DNA of 64,000 nt, taken from Melaminivora sp034675505 (GTDB lineage: Bacteria; Pseudomonadota; Gammaproteobacteria; Burkholderiales; Burkholderiaceae_C). Numbering within the stretch: the stretch's first letter is position 1; each line of letters starts with the position of its first letter. The notes under the pieces were generated by a model. That model saw nothing but the letters and a program-made list of their open reading frames with translations, was not told the origin of the DNA and ran no database searches. Below are positions 54,276 to 63,357 of the stretch, piece after piece. The translations under genes and the position numbers were made by a program. The stretch spans positions 1-64,000 of the forward strand of contig JAUCDD010000023.1 of the NCBI GenBank assembly GCA_034675505.1. The letters run 5' to 3'.

Positions 54276-55474
54276 GGCGCGCCGCACGCATCGCGCTGGG
54301 CGCCGTGGCGGTGCTGGGCGTTGCCGCCGCGGCCGGCTGGTTCAGCCTGGCCCCGGAAACGCGCGGCCTGCTCAAGACGCTGCCGACCAACCGCGACATC
54401 CTGTTCTGGACGCAGGCGCAGCGCGACGCGGCCTTCCGCGCCATGGACCGGCTGCCGGTGCTGGCCAAGTGGCGCACCATGCACGCCAGCGGCACGCCGC
54501 GCGCCCTGCCCGCCGGCGCACCGCTGGCGCTGGAGGTGGACGTGGACGCCTACATGCAGGCGCAGCACGCCGCGGCGCTGCTCATCGTGCAGGGCGGCCA
54601 GCTGCGGCTGGAGCGCTATGGCCTGGGCTTTGGCGCCGAGGGCCGCTGGACCAGCTTCTCCGTCGCCAAGTCCTTCACCTCCACGCTGGTCGGCGCGGCC
54701 CTGCGCGACGGCTTCATCAAGAGCCTGGACGACCGTGTGAGCGACTACATCCCGCAGCTGCGCGGCTCGGCCTATGAGGACGTGAGCGTACGCCAGCTGC
54801 TGACCATGACCTCGGGCGTGGCCTGGAACGAGGACTACGGCGACCCGGACTCTGACGTGGCGCGCTTCAACAGCCACCAGCCCGAGCCCGGCGTGGACGC
54901 GCTGGTCAGCTACCTGCGCCGCCTGCCGCGCGCCGCCCCGGCGGGCGAGCGCTGGAACTACTCCACCGGCGAGACCAACCTGGTGGGCGTGCTGGTCAGC
55001 CAGGCCACGGGCCGGCCGCTGGCGCAGTACCTGGAAGAAAAAGTCTGGCGCCCGGCGGGCATGCAGCAGGACGGCACCTGGCTGCTCAGCAAGACCGGCC
55101 AGGAGATCAGCGGCTGCTGCATCCAGGCGGCCGCGCGCGACTACGCGCGCTTCGGCCAGTTCATCCTGGAGGGCGCGCGCAGCGAAGGCACCTCCATCCT
55201 GCCCCCGGACTGGCTGGCGCAGGCCACGCACAAACAGGCCGACATCGGCGTGCCCGGGCGCGGCTATGGCTACCAGTGGTGGACCTACGACGACGGCAGC
55301 TTTGCCGCGCGCGGCATCTTCGGCCAGGGCATCTTCATCGACCCGAAGCGCCAGCTGGTCATCGTCTCCAACGCCGACTGGGCCGGTGGCGCGCGCGACC
55401 CGGTGGCGCTGCCGGCGCGCGACGACTTCTACCGCGCCGTGCAGCAGGCGGTGGACCGCCAGGGCGCGCGCTGA
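54272..55474 (+). CDS. Membrane-anchored serine hydrolase (beta-lactamase/esterase fold)
   Basis: A 400-residue class C-type serine hydrolase with an N-terminal anchor (IALGAVAVLGVAAAAGWFSL). The nucleophile and lysine are in FSVAKSFTSTL (SxxK), the second motif YSTGETN follows at about 230, and the third is around GYGYQWW. These enzymes act as esterases, peptidases or cell-wall hydrolases rather than true beta-lactamases. Coupled by an ATGA overlap to the exported protein gene upstream. Confidence 0.88.
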   Translation: MRRAARIALGAVAVLGVAAAAGWFSLAPETRGLLKTLPTNRDILFWTQAQRDAAFRAMDRLPVLAKWRTMHASGTPRALPAGAPLALEVDVDAYMQAQHAAALLIVQGGQLRLERYGLGFGAEGRWTSFSVAKSFTSTLVGAALRDGFIKSLDDRVSDYIPQLRGSAYEDVSVRQLLTMTSGVAWNEDYGDPDSDVARFNSHQPEPGVDALVSYLRRLPRAAPAGERWNYSTGETNLVGVLVSQATGRPLAQYLEEKVWRPAGMQQDGTWLLSKTGQEISGCCIQAAARDYARFGQFILEGARSEGTSILPPDWLAQATHKQADIGVPGRGYGYQWWTYDDGSFAARGIFGQGIFIDPKRQLVIVSNADWAGGARDPVALPARDDFYRAVQQAVDRQGAR

Positions 55475-55506
55475 CCCCGGCGGCGGCGCGCCTACAATCC
55501 GGCCCC

Positions 55507-55878
55507 ATGCGCGCCCTTTGCTCCCTGCCCCTGTTGCTGCTGGCCCTGGCCGGTTGTCCCGCCATGGCCCAGAATTCCGGTCAAAACGCCCCTCAGCCGG
55601 CGCCAAATGCCGGCGTCCAGCTATCAAACCAGGAGCAACCCCAGGACGAGCGGCGCAGCCAGCGCGTGCAGCGCATCGTGGTCGAGGATGCCGGCAGCCG
55701 CGTCGACGAGCTGCGCGTGGGCGGCCAGACGCAAAGCATCACCGTGCAGCCCAAGACCGGCACGCCCCTGCCCGCCTACGAGGTCAAGGCCAACGACGGC
55801 GCACGCGCACGCCCCGGCAACCTGGACGCCTCCGACACCGTCACCGCGCCGCGCGTCTGGAACCTGGGGCGTTTCTGA
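55507..55878 (+). CDS. DUF2782-like exported protein
   Basis: A 123-residue protein with a signal peptide ending near CPAMAQ; a cysteine at 17 (LALAGC) could make it a lipoprotein. The C-terminal half, DAGSRVDELRVGGQTQSITVQPKTG and PAYEV, matches my memory of the DUF2782 family, which lies between polA and thrB in many beta- and gammaproteobacteria, exactly its position here. Residues about 22-40 are encoded by a dispersed repeat. The function is unknown. A TACAAT sequence lies 15 bases upstream of the ATG. Confidence 0.78.
   Translation: MRALCSLPLLLLALAGCPAMAQNSGQNAPQPAPNAGVQLSNQEQPQDERRSQRVQRIVVEDAGSRVDELRVGGQTQSITVQPKTGTPLPAYEVKANDGARARPGNLDASDTVTAPRVWNLGRF
55572..55629 (+). repeat. Dispersed 65-bp repeat, copy E (inside DUF2782-like gene)
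   Basis: Blocks AATTCCGGTCAAAACGCCCC, AATGCCGGCGTC, CAGCTATCAA. In frame and sense, encoding the linker NSGQNAPQPAPNAGVQLSN just after the signal peptide. The far right end (ATAGC) is missing. Confidence 0.6.
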
Positions 55879-55983
55879 CGCAGCGCGGGCGGGCTGCGGC
55901 CTGCTGCGCCCGCCCCTGACCCGCGCCGGCGCGCGCCGCCGCAGCTCCTTCATCCCTGTCCCGACCGTCCTGCCCTTCACCCG

Positions 55984-56946
55984 ATGGCCGTCTTTACCGA
56001 AGTCTCCAGCAAAGAGGCGCGCGAGCTGCTGCGCCGCCTGCAACTGGGCAAGCTGCTCGCCCTGCAGGGCATCGAGGGCGGCATCGAGAACACCAACTAC
56101 TTCCTGACCTGCGAGGCCGGCCAGTACGTGCTGACCCTGTTCGAGCGCCTGAGCGCCGAGCAGCTGCCGTTCTACCTGTACCTGATGCAGCACCTGGCGC
56201 GGGCCGGCATCCCCGTGCCCGACCCGCAGGCGGACAAGCGCGGCGCCATCCTGCACAGCGTGGCCGGCAAGCCTGCGGCGCTGGCCACGCGGCTGCGCGG
56301 CCGGAGCCAGCTCGCGCCCGGGGCCGCGCACTGCGCCGCCGTGGGCGCCATGCTGGCGCGCATGCACTTGGCCGGGCGCGACTACGAGCGCAGCCAGCCC
56401 AACCTGCGCGGCCTGCCCTGGTGGAACGAGACCGCGCCGGTGGTGCTGCCGCACCTGGGCGCCGGGCAGGCGGCGCTGCTGCAGTCCGAACTGGCCTGGC
56501 AGAACCACGTCGCCGCGTCCAGCGAGTACGCGGCGCTGCCGCGCGGGCCTATCCACGCCGACCTGTTCCGCGACAACGTGATGTTCGAGGGCGAGCAGCT
56601 GACGGGCTTCTTCGACTTCTACTTCGCCGGCGTCGATACCTGGCTGTTCGACCTGGCGGTGTGCCTGAACGACTGGTGCATAGACCTGCCCACCGGACGG
56701 CACGACCCCGGGCGCGCCGCCGCGCTGCTGCAGGCCTACCAGGAGGTGCGCGCCCTGGGCGCCGCCGAGCGCGCGCTGCTGCCGGCGCTGTTGCGCGCCG
56801 GGGCGCTGCGTTTCTGGATCTCGCGGCTGTGGGATTTCCACCTGCCGCGCGAGGCCAGCCTGCTCACCCCGCACGACCCGGGGCACTTCGAGCGCGTGCT
56901 GCGCGAGCGCGTGGCGCATCCGCTGGTGCTGGCCGACGGCGCATAG
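55984..56946 (+). CDS. thrB: Homoserine kinase (APH-fold type)
   Basis: This 320-residue kinase phosphorylates homoserine in threonine biosynthesis. It is the aminoglycoside-phosphotransferase-like homoserine kinase found in beta- and gammaproteobacteria, not the GHMP type. It starts MAVFTEVSSKEARELLRRL, with the ATP-binding region GIEGGIENTNYFL and the catalytic loop GPIHADLFRDNVMFE followed by FFDFYFAG. The polA-DUF2782-thrB arrangement agrees with that of Pseudomonas and Burkholderiales. Confidence 0.93.
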   Translation: MAVFTEVSSKEARELLRRLQLGKLLALQGIEGGIENTNYFLTCEAGQYVLTLFERLSAEQLPFYLYLMQHLARAGIPVPDPQADKRGAILHSVAGKPAALATRLRGRSQLAPGAAHCAAVGAMLARMHLAGRDYERSQPNLRGLPWWNETAPVVLPHLGAGQAALLQSELAWQNHVAASSEYAALPRGPIHADLFRDNVMFEGEQLTGFFDFYFAGVDTWLFDLAVCLNDWCIDLPTGRHDPGRAAALLQAYQEVRALGAAERALLPALLRAGALRFWISRLWDFHLPREASLLTPHDPGHFERVLRERVAHPLVLADGA

Positions 56947-57057
56947 CGCCCGCCGCCAAGCCCCCAGCCGGCGGCCGGCCGGCGGCACTGGGGCAAAATT
57001 CCCCCGCATGGCCGCCCGCGCGCCACGCGCCGGCAGCCCTCCCCTGAATCCATCCTC

Positions 57058-57879
57058 ATGAAACTGAACATCGTTGCCGCACGCACAGGTCTGGAGTGGA
57101 CGCGCCTGGGCGTGCGCGTGTTCTGGCGCCAGCCCATGGCGCTGGCGGCGCTGTTCTTCCTGTGCATGGCCGCCATGTCGCTGGCCACCGCGCTGCCCCT
57201 GGTGGGGCCGGCGGTGGCGCTGGCGCTGCTGCCCTCGGCCACGCTGGCCATGATGGTGGCGGCGGCCGAGGCCAGCCACGGCCGCGCGCCCACGCCGCAG
57301 GTGCTGCTGGTGGCGTTCCGCACCGGGCGCCAGCGCCTGCACGCCATGCTCACGCTGGGTGCGCTGTACGCGGGCGGCTTCCTGCTCATCATGGGGCTGT
57401 CGGCGCTCATCGACGAAGGCCAGTTCGCCCGCGTGTACCTGGGCGGCGAGCCGCTCACGCGCGAGGTGGCCGAGTCGGGCAGCTTCCAGGCCGCGATGTG
57501 GCTGTCGCTGCTGCTGTACCTGCCGCTGTCGCTGCTGTTTTGGCACGCGCCGGGCCTGGTGCACTGGCACGGCGTGCCGCCGGTCAAGGCCCTGTTCTTC
57601 AGCCTGGTGGCCTGCCTGCGCAACCTGGGCGCATTCACCGTCTATGGCCTGGCATGGATGGGCGTGTTCCTGCTGGCGGGCATGCTGGTCAGCCTGGTGG
57701 TGGCGCTGCTGGCGGTGCTGGGCCTGGGCGCAGGCTTTGCCGGCGGGGTGATGGCGGCAACCGCCATGACGCTGGCCACCATGTTCTTCACCTCGGTGGT
57801 GTTCACCTTCCGCGACAGCTTCGAGGCCCCGGCGGTGCAGCCCCAGCCCGGCGAGCCTGCCGGCAGCGCCGGCGGCTGA
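57058..57879 (+). CDS. BPSS1780-type integral membrane protein
   Basis: A 273-residue inner-membrane protein with about six helices, beginning MKLNIVAARTGLEWTRLGVRVFWRQPMALAALF, which is characteristic of the BPSS1780 membrane family widespread in Burkholderiales. The function is unknown. It follows thrB, a neighbourhood common in related genomes. The C-terminal tail is Pro/Gly-rich and probably cytoplasmic. Confidence 0.85.
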   Translation: MKLNIVAARTGLEWTRLGVRVFWRQPMALAALFFLCMAAMSLATALPLVGPAVALALLPSATLAMMVAAAEASHGRAPTPQVLLVAFRTGRQRLHAMLTLGALYAGGFLLIMGLSALIDEGQFARVYLGGEPLTREVAESGSFQAAMWLSLLLYLPLSLLFWHAPGLVHWHGVPPVKALFFSLVACLRNLGAFTVYGLAWMGVFLLAGMLVSLVVALLAVLGLGAGFAGGVMAATAMTLATMFFTSVVFTFRDSFEAPAVQPQPGEPAGSAGG

Positions 57880-57918
57880 CGGCAGGCGGCAGGCGGCAGG
57901 CGCTGCGCGCGCGGCGGG

Positions 57919-57958
57919 CCGTCATGGCGCTGCCATGCGTGCGTCATCGCCGCGTCAC
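57919..57958 (+). promoter_or_regulatory. Candidate double Pho box upstream of phoX
   Basis: Four heptamers CCGTCAT, CTGCCAT, GCGTCAT and GCGTCAC follow one another with exact four-base spacers (GGCG, GCGT, CGCC), an 11-base period over 40 bases. This is the arrangement of two adjacent PhoB dimer sites (consensus heptamer CTGTCAT). It ends 100 bases before the phoX start, a typical position. Confidence 0.68.
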
Positions 57959-58058
57959 GGCGGCGCGCGAGCATGGCCTGCAGCGCACGACGGATGGGGC
58001 GGCCGGCACGCCGCCCGCGCCGTGCGCTGCCCCCGCAGCAACCCTCGGAAAGAACGCC

Positions 58059-60032
58059 GTGTCCCCCACTCCCTCTCCCGCCCGCCGCAAGGCCCTGCAA
58101 CTGCTCGCCGGCATGCCCCTGCTGCCCCTGGGCGCGGGCCTGACCACCACCAGCGTCCTGGCCGCCTGCGGCGGCGGCAGCAGCGGCAGCAGCAGCGATG
58201 GCCCGGCGCCAGCGGCGCTGCGCTCGGTCAGCTTCCAGTCCATGCCCGCGCCCACGCTGGCCAACCCGGCCGCCATGGCCACCACCAGCGTCGGCTCGGC
58301 CCTCACCGCGCACTACGAAGGCGGCGCCAGCCAGACCTGGCAGCTGGCGTACGAGCCATTCTTCGTCACCGGCGAGCGCGTGAGCGACGGCGCGGGCGGC
58401 AGCGTGCTGGCCGGCGGCTACTACGACATCGCCGGCCGGCCCATCATCGACTCCAGCGTGCCCGGGCGCGAGCGCCAGTTCTTCTCGGACTCGCCCGACG
58501 GCACCTCGCTGCTCACCGTGCCCGGCGCGCGCGTGCCGGGCGTGGCCGGCCGGCCGGTGTTTGCCGTGGTGCAGTTCGAGTACACCACCTGGGCGCAGGA
58601 CGGCAAGAGCGACATGTACGGCCGGCTGCCCTCGCCGATTGCCGTGCTGACGCTGGACCAGGACGAGCAGACCGGCCGGCTGCGCCTGGTCAAGTACCAC
58701 AACGTGGACACCTCGGGCGTGCACGGCCTGTGGATCACCTGCGGCGCCAGCCTGTCGCCCTGGGGCACGCACCTGTCCAGCGAGGAGTACGAGCCCGACG
58801 CCTTCGCCATCGCCGGCAACGCCATGTTCAAGGCGTACAGCCGCAACCTGTACGGCGACGAGCGCCGCGCCAACCCCTACCACTACGGCCACATGCCCGA
58901 GGTCACGGTGCTGCCCGACGGCAGCGCCACCATCAGGAAGCACTTCTGCATGGGGCGCATCTCGCACGAGCTGGTGCAGGTCATGCCCGACCAGCGCACC
59001 GCGCTGATGGGCGACGACGCGACCAACAGCGGCTACTTCGTCTTCGTGGCCGACCGCGAAAAGGACCTGTCCTCGGGCACGCTGTACGTGGCCAGGGTGG
59101 GCGCGGGCTTTTCCATCGACCCGGCCGCAGGCGCCAGCGCGCCGCTGGCCTGGATTCGCCTGGGCGCGGCCAGCAGCGCCGAGATCGAGCGCCTGGCGGA
59201 TACCCTGCAGCCCACTGACATCCTGGACGTGCAGCCGCGCGATCCGCAGGACGCGCGCTACCGGCGCATCGTGGCCAACGGCCGCGTCGAGTGGGTGTGG
59301 GTCAAGCCCGGCATGGACAAGGCCGCCGCCTTCCTGGAGACGCACCGCTACGCCGCCTACGTCGGCGCGAGCATGGGCTTTACCAAGATGGAGGGCACGA
59401 CGGTGAACGCGCGCGACAAGGTGGCCTATTCGGCGCTGCAAAACGTCGAGAAATCCATGGTCGCCGGCGACGCGCTGAACGTGCCGGGCAACGGCATCGC
59501 CGTGCCGCGCGCGCTCAAGGCCGGCGCCGTGCTGGCGCTGAGCCTGCGCGGCGGGCAAAGGGACACCGAGGGCCGAGCGATCGCCAGCGACTGGATGCCG
59601 GTGGACCTGCGCGCCCTGCTGGCCGGCCAGGACATGCCCGCCGACGCGCTGGGCAACACCGCCGACCCCGAGCGCATCGCCAACCCGGACAACCTGAAGT
59701 TCTCGGAAAAACTGCGCACCCTGTTCATCGGCGAGGACAGCAGCCAGCACGTGAACAACTTCCTGTGGGCCTACAACGTGGACACGAGGCAGCTGGCGCG
59801 CGTGATGTCGATCCCGGCCGGCGGCGAATCCACCGGCCTGCACGCGGTGGACGAGATCAACGGCTTCACCTACATCATGAGCAACTTCCAGCACGCCGGC
59901 GACTGGGGCCCTATCCACGGCGCGGTGCGCGAGCGGCTCGACCCGCTGATCCGCGCCAACTACCGCGACAAGGCCGGCGCGGCCGTGGGCTACCTCACGG
60001 GCGCGCCGGGGGCGGTGCGGCTGGCGGGCTGA
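58059..60032 (+). CDS. phoX: PhoX-family alkaline phosphatase
   Basis: A 657-residue phosphatase of the PhoX (DUF839) family, calcium- and iron-dependent enzymes that release phosphate from organic esters outside the cytoplasm. The N-terminus has a Tat-type signal (PARRKALQLLAGMPLLPLGAG) followed by a lipobox-like LAACGGGS, suggesting a Tat-exported lipoprotein. Conserved family segments include HGLWITCGASLSPWGTHLSSEEY, MGRISHELVQVMPDQRTALMGDD and FLWAYNVDTRQLARV. Start GTG 58059 is the only start consistent with the signal. Pho-box heptamers upstream indicate induction by phosphate starvation. Confidence 0.92.
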   Translation: MSPTPSPARRKALQLLAGMPLLPLGAGLTTTSVLAACGGGSSGSSSDGPAPAALRSVSFQSMPAPTLANPAAMATTSVGSALTAHYEGGASQTWQLAYEPFFVTGERVSDGAGGSVLAGGYYDIAGRPIIDSSVPGRERQFFSDSPDGTSLLTVPGARVPGVAGRPVFAVVQFEYTTWAQDGKSDMYGRLPSPIAVLTLDQDEQTGRLRLVKYHNVDTSGVHGLWITCGASLSPWGTHLSSEEYEPDAFAIAGNAMFKAYSRNLYGDERRANPYHYGHMPEVTVLPDGSATIRKHFCMGRISHELVQVMPDQRTALMGDDATNSGYFVFVADREKDLSSGTLYVARVGAGFSIDPAAGASAPLAWIRLGAASSAEIERLADTLQPTDILDVQPRDPQDARYRRIVANGRVEWVWVKPGMDKAAAFLETHRYAAYVGASMGFTKMEGTTVNARDKVAYSALQNVEKSMVAGDALNVPGNGIAVPRALKAGAVLALSLRGGQRDTEGRAIASDWMPVDLRALLAGQDMPADALGNTADPERIANPDNLKFSEKLRTLFIGEDSSQHVNNFLWAYNVDTRQLARVMSIPAGGESTGLHAVDEINGFTYIMSNFQHAGDWGPIHGAVRERLDPLIRANYRDKAGAAVGYLTGAPGAVRLAG

Positions 60033-60050
60033 GCCTGCGCGGGCGGCGCG

Positions 60051-62477
60051 CTACTCCACCACGGTCAGCTTGGCCACGCTGAGCGCCAGCCACTTGGTGC
60101 CGTGGCGCGGGAAGCTCACCTGCGCGCGCGCGTCGTCGCCCGTGCCCTCGATGGCCAGCACCTTGCCCTCGCCGAACTTGGTGTGGAACACCGCCACGCC
60201 GGCTCGCAAGCCATGCGCGGGCCCGCTCTTGCGCTCGGGGACGGGCGGACTGGCAAAAATCTCCGATTTTTGGCCAGAACCGCCCCACGCCGGCGCGCCA
60301 TAACGGGAGTTAGCTATTGAATTGGGAGCAAACGCACCAAAGCCCGGGCGCTGCGGCGTGAGCCACTTGAGCGCCCCCTCGGGCAGCTCGTCAAAGAAGC
60401 GGCTGCGCACGTTGTAGCGCGTCTGCCCGTGCAGCAGGCGCGTCTGCGAATGGCTGATGTACAGGCGCTTTCTCGCGCGGGTGATGGCCACGTACATCAG
60501 GCGGCGCTCTTCCTCCAGGCCCTGGTGGTCGCTCATGGCGTTCTCGTGCGGGAACAGGCCCTCCTCCAGCCCGCCGATGAACACGCAATCGAACTCCAGC
60601 CCCTTGCTGGCGTGCACGGTCATCAGCTGCACGGCGTCCTGGCCGGCCTGCGCCTGGTTGTCGCCGGCCTCCAGCGCGGCGTGCGTGAGGAAGGCGGCCA
60701 GCGGCGACAGCGTCTCGCCGGTGTCCTGGTCGATCACGCTGCCGGCCTCGGCCATCGGCAGGCTGGCATCGATGCCCTGGCTGGCCGGGCTTTGCGTGAG
60801 GGGCGCCGCGGCGCCGCCCTGCTCGTCCAGCGGCAGCGCCACGGCGTCGCGCCCAAAGCCTTCCTGGGTCACGAAGCTCTCGGCCGCGTTGATGAGTTCG
60901 TCAAGGTTTTCCAGCCGGTCCGCGCCGTCCTTGTCGGCCCGGTAGTGCTCGATGAGGCCGCTGGCCTGCAGCACCTGGCCGATGATGCTGCGCAGGTTGG
61001 CGCCCTGCGTGCCTTCGCGCAGCACGTCGATGCGCGCGACGAAGGCGCCCAGGTTGGCGCCGGCGCGGCCGGTCATGGTGCTCACCGCGTCGTGCAGCGA
61101 GCAGCCGGCGGCGCGCGCGGCGTCCTGCAGCTGCTCCAGCGTGCGCGCGCCTATGCCGCGCGGCGGGAAGTTCACCACGCGCATGAAGCTGGTGTCGTCG
61201 TGCGGGTTCTCCAGCAGGCGCAGGTAGGCCAGCGCGTGCTTGATTTCCGCCCGCTCGAAGAAGCGCAGGCCGCCATAGACGCGGTAGGGCACGCCGGCAT
61301 TGACCAGCTGCGATTCGATGACCCGGCTTTGCGCGTTGCTGCGGTACAGCACGGCGATCTCGCGCCGCGCTATCTCGCCCTCCCGCACCAGGTGCTTGAT
61401 CTCATCGACCATCCACTGCGCCTCGTTCAGGTCGGTGGCGGCCTCGTGGATGCGTACCGGCTCGCCAGGGCCCTGCTGCGTGCGCAGGTTCTTGCCCAGG
61501 CGGCCCTGGTTGTGGCTGATGAGCGCGTTGGCGCAGTCCAGGATGTTGCTGAAGCTGCGGTAGTTTTCCTCCAGCTTGATGGTCTGCCTGACGCCGAACT
61601 CGCGCACGAAATCCTGCATGTTGCCCACGCGCGCGCCGCGAAAGGCATAGATGCTCTGGTCGTCGTCGCCCACAGCGATCACGCTGCCGTGCGTGGTCAT
61701 GTGGCCATGATCCTCGTCGCCGGCCAGCTGCTTGAGCCAGGCGTACTGCAGGCGGTTGGTGTCCTGGAACTCATCGACCAGGATGTGCGAGAAGCGCCGC
61801 TGGTAGTGCGCGCGCACGGCGTCGTTGCCCTGCAGGAGCTCGTAGGAGCGCAGCATCAACTCGCCAAAATCCACTACGCCCTCGCGCTGGCACTGCTGCT
61901 CGTACAGCTGGTACAGCTCCACCTTCTTTTGCGTGTCCGGGTCACGCATCGGCACGTCCGGGGGGCGCATGCCCTCCTCCTTGCAGCCGGCGATGAACCA
62001 CACCAGCTGCTTCGGCGGAAAGCGCTCCTCGTCCACGCCATGCTGCTTGCACAGGCGCTTGACGGCCGAGAGCTGGTCCTGCGTGTCCAGGATCTGGAAG
62101 GTGGACGGCAGCCCGGCCAGCTTGTAGTGCGCGCGCAGCAGGCGGTTGCACAGGCCGTGGAAGGTGCCTATCCACATGCCGCGCACGTTGACGGGCAGCA
62201 TGGCCGACAGGCGCGCCACCATCTCCTTGGCGGCCTTGTTGGTGAAGGTGACGGCCAGGATGCCGCCGGGCGAGGCCTGGCCCGTCTGCAGCAGCCAGGC
62301 GATGCGCGTGGTCAGCACGCGCGTCTTGCCCGAGCCGGCGCCCGCCAGGATCAGCGCGTGGCCGGCGGGCAGGGTGACGGCAGCGAGCTGCTCGGGGTTG
62401 AGGTTGTGCAGCAGCGGCGAGGCGGCGCCAGCGCCAACAGGCGCTGGCGCGCCGGAAAACAGGTCTTGGGGAGGCAT
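60051..62477 (-). CDS. uvrD: UvrD/Rep/PcrA-family DNA helicase
   Basis: An 808-residue superfamily 1A helicase. Motif I is AGAGSGKTRVLTTRI, motif II DEFQDTNRLQYAWL, motif III GDDDQSIYAFRGA, motif IV EENYRS, motif V TVHASKGLEFDCVFIGG and motif VI VAITRARKRLYISH. The C-terminal 55 residues (GVAVFHTKFGEGKVLAIEG) form the Tudor-like domain seen in UvrD/PcrA that binds RNA polymerase. It unwinds DNA 3'-5' in repair and replication restart. The linker before the Tudor-like domain is encoded by a dispersed repeat. UvrD is more likely than Rep because of this C-terminal domain. Confidence 0.94.
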   Translation of the reverse strand: MPPQDLFSGAPAPVGAGAASPLLHNLNPEQLAAVTLPAGHALILAGAGSGKTRVLTTRIAWLLQTGQASPGGILAVTFTNKAAKEMVARLSAMLPVNVRGMWIGTFHGLCNRLLRAHYKLAGLPSTFQILDTQDQLSAVKRLCKQHGVDEERFPPKQLVWFIAGCKEEGMRPPDVPMRDPDTQKKVELYQLYEQQCQREGVVDFGELMLRSYELLQGNDAVRAHYQRRFSHILVDEFQDTNRLQYAWLKQLAGDEDHGHMTTHGSVIAVGDDDQSIYAFRGARVGNMQDFVREFGVRQTIKLEENYRSFSNILDCANALISHNQGRLGKNLRTQQGPGEPVRIHEAATDLNEAQWMVDEIKHLVREGEIARREIAVLYRSNAQSRVIESQLVNAGVPYRVYGGLRFFERAEIKHALAYLRLLENPHDDTSFMRVVNFPPRGIGARTLEQLQDAARAAGCSLHDAVSTMTGRAGANLGAFVARIDVLREGTQGANLRSIIGQVLQASGLIEHYRADKDGADRLENLDELINAAESFVTQEGFGRDAVALPLDEQGGAAAPLTQSPASQGIDASLPMAEAGSVIDQDTGETLSPLAAFLTHAALEAGDNQAQAGQDAVQLMTVHASKGLEFDCVFIGGLEEGLFPHENAMSDHQGLEEERRLMYVAITRARKRLYISHSQTRLLHGQTRYNVRSRFFDELPEGALKWLTPQRPGFGAFAPNSIANSRYGAPAWGGSGQKSEIFASPPVPERKSGPAHGLRAGVAVFHTKFGEGKVLAIEGTGDDARAQVSFPRHGTKWLALSVAKLTVVE
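60265..60329 (+). repeat. Dispersed 65-bp repeat, copy F (inside uvrD)
   Basis: Blocks GATTTTTGGCCAGAACCGCC, ACGCCGGCG, GTTAGCTATTGAATTGGGAGC. Antisense and in frame, encoding part of the linker FAPNSIANSRYGAPAWGGSG between the helicase core and the C-terminal Tudor-like domain. Confidence 0.65.
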
Positions 62478-62564
62478 GGCCGCATTGTAGAAAGCCGCCC
62501 CGCCCGGCCCCGCCCCGCCCCGCCCGGCCCTGCACGCCGCGGGCGGCTGTGCGAACATGCCGCC

Positions 62565-63314
62565 ATGCCATTGCCTCCTGCCTTGCCGATGGGCGCAGAT
62601 ACCCGGCCGCGCGCCCCGGCCGCCCCGGCCGTTTTTTGCGCCGCCCTCGCCGCCGCCCTCGCCCTTGGCACCCCGGCGGCGCAGGCACGGTGCGCCAGCC
62701 CTGCGGCCGCGCCGCGCCTGTTGCTGGAGCGCTTCATCAGCGCCGATTGCGCCCAGTGCTGGGCGCAGCCGCCCCTGGCGCCTGCGCCGGACTCGGGAGC
62801 GCTGGTGCTGGACTGGATCGTGCCTGGCGAGCGCGGCGACGACGCGCCGCTGGCCGCCGCGGCCACGCCCGAGGCAGCAGCCCGGCAGGCCGGGCTGGGC
62901 GGCAGCGCGCACGGGGGCAGCGATGTCCACGTCACCGACCTGCCCGCGCGCCCGCTGGGGCGGCTGCGCGTGGGCCAGGGCCCGCCGGTGGCCGACTACC
63001 TGGGCGCCACGGCGTACTTCACCCCGCCCGCGCACCCGGCCGGCCCCTACCGGCTGAGCGTGGCGCTGGTCGAGTCGATCGCGGCCGGCACCGAAGGCAC
63101 GCCGGTGGCGCGCCAGCTGGTGCGCGGCGCCTTCGACACCACCTGGGCAGCACCTGCCACAGCCACGGCCGCGGCCAGGAAGGGCCAGCACTGGATGGAG
63201 CTGCGCCCCATGCGCATCCCGGAGGGCGCGCAACCCGAACGGCTGCGCGTGCTGGCATGGGTGCAGGATGGCGCGGGCCGGCTGGTGGCGGCGGCCCAGA
63301 GCCGCTGCGAATGA
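62565..63314 (+). CDS. Exported CxxC protein, DUF1223-like
   Basis: A 249-residue secreted protein with a signal peptide (APAVFCAALAAALALGTPAAQA). The mature start LLLERFISADCAQCWAQPP puts a CxxC motif on a strand-loop typical of thioredoxin-fold proteins and recalls the VELFTSQGCSSCPPAD opening of DUF1223, but the rest is diverged, so the family assignment is tentative. GPYRLSVALVESIAAG and GQHWMELRPMRIPEG suggest a C-terminal beta domain. A terminator hairpin follows 44 bases after the stop. Confidence 0.65.
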   Translation: MPLPPALPMGADTRPRAPAAPAVFCAALAAALALGTPAAQARCASPAAAPRLLLERFISADCAQCWAQPPLAPAPDSGALVLDWIVPGERGDDAPLAAAATPEAAARQAGLGGSAHGGSDVHVTDLPARPLGRLRVGQGPPVADYLGATAYFTPPAHPAGPYRLSVALVESIAAGTEGTPVARQLVRGAFDTTWAAPATATAAARKGQHWMELRPMRIPEGAQPERLRVLAWVQDGAGRLVAAAQSRCE

Positions 63315-63357
63315 CCGTACAAAGGGTGGGCGCGGCGGCGCAACCCTACAATCAGCC

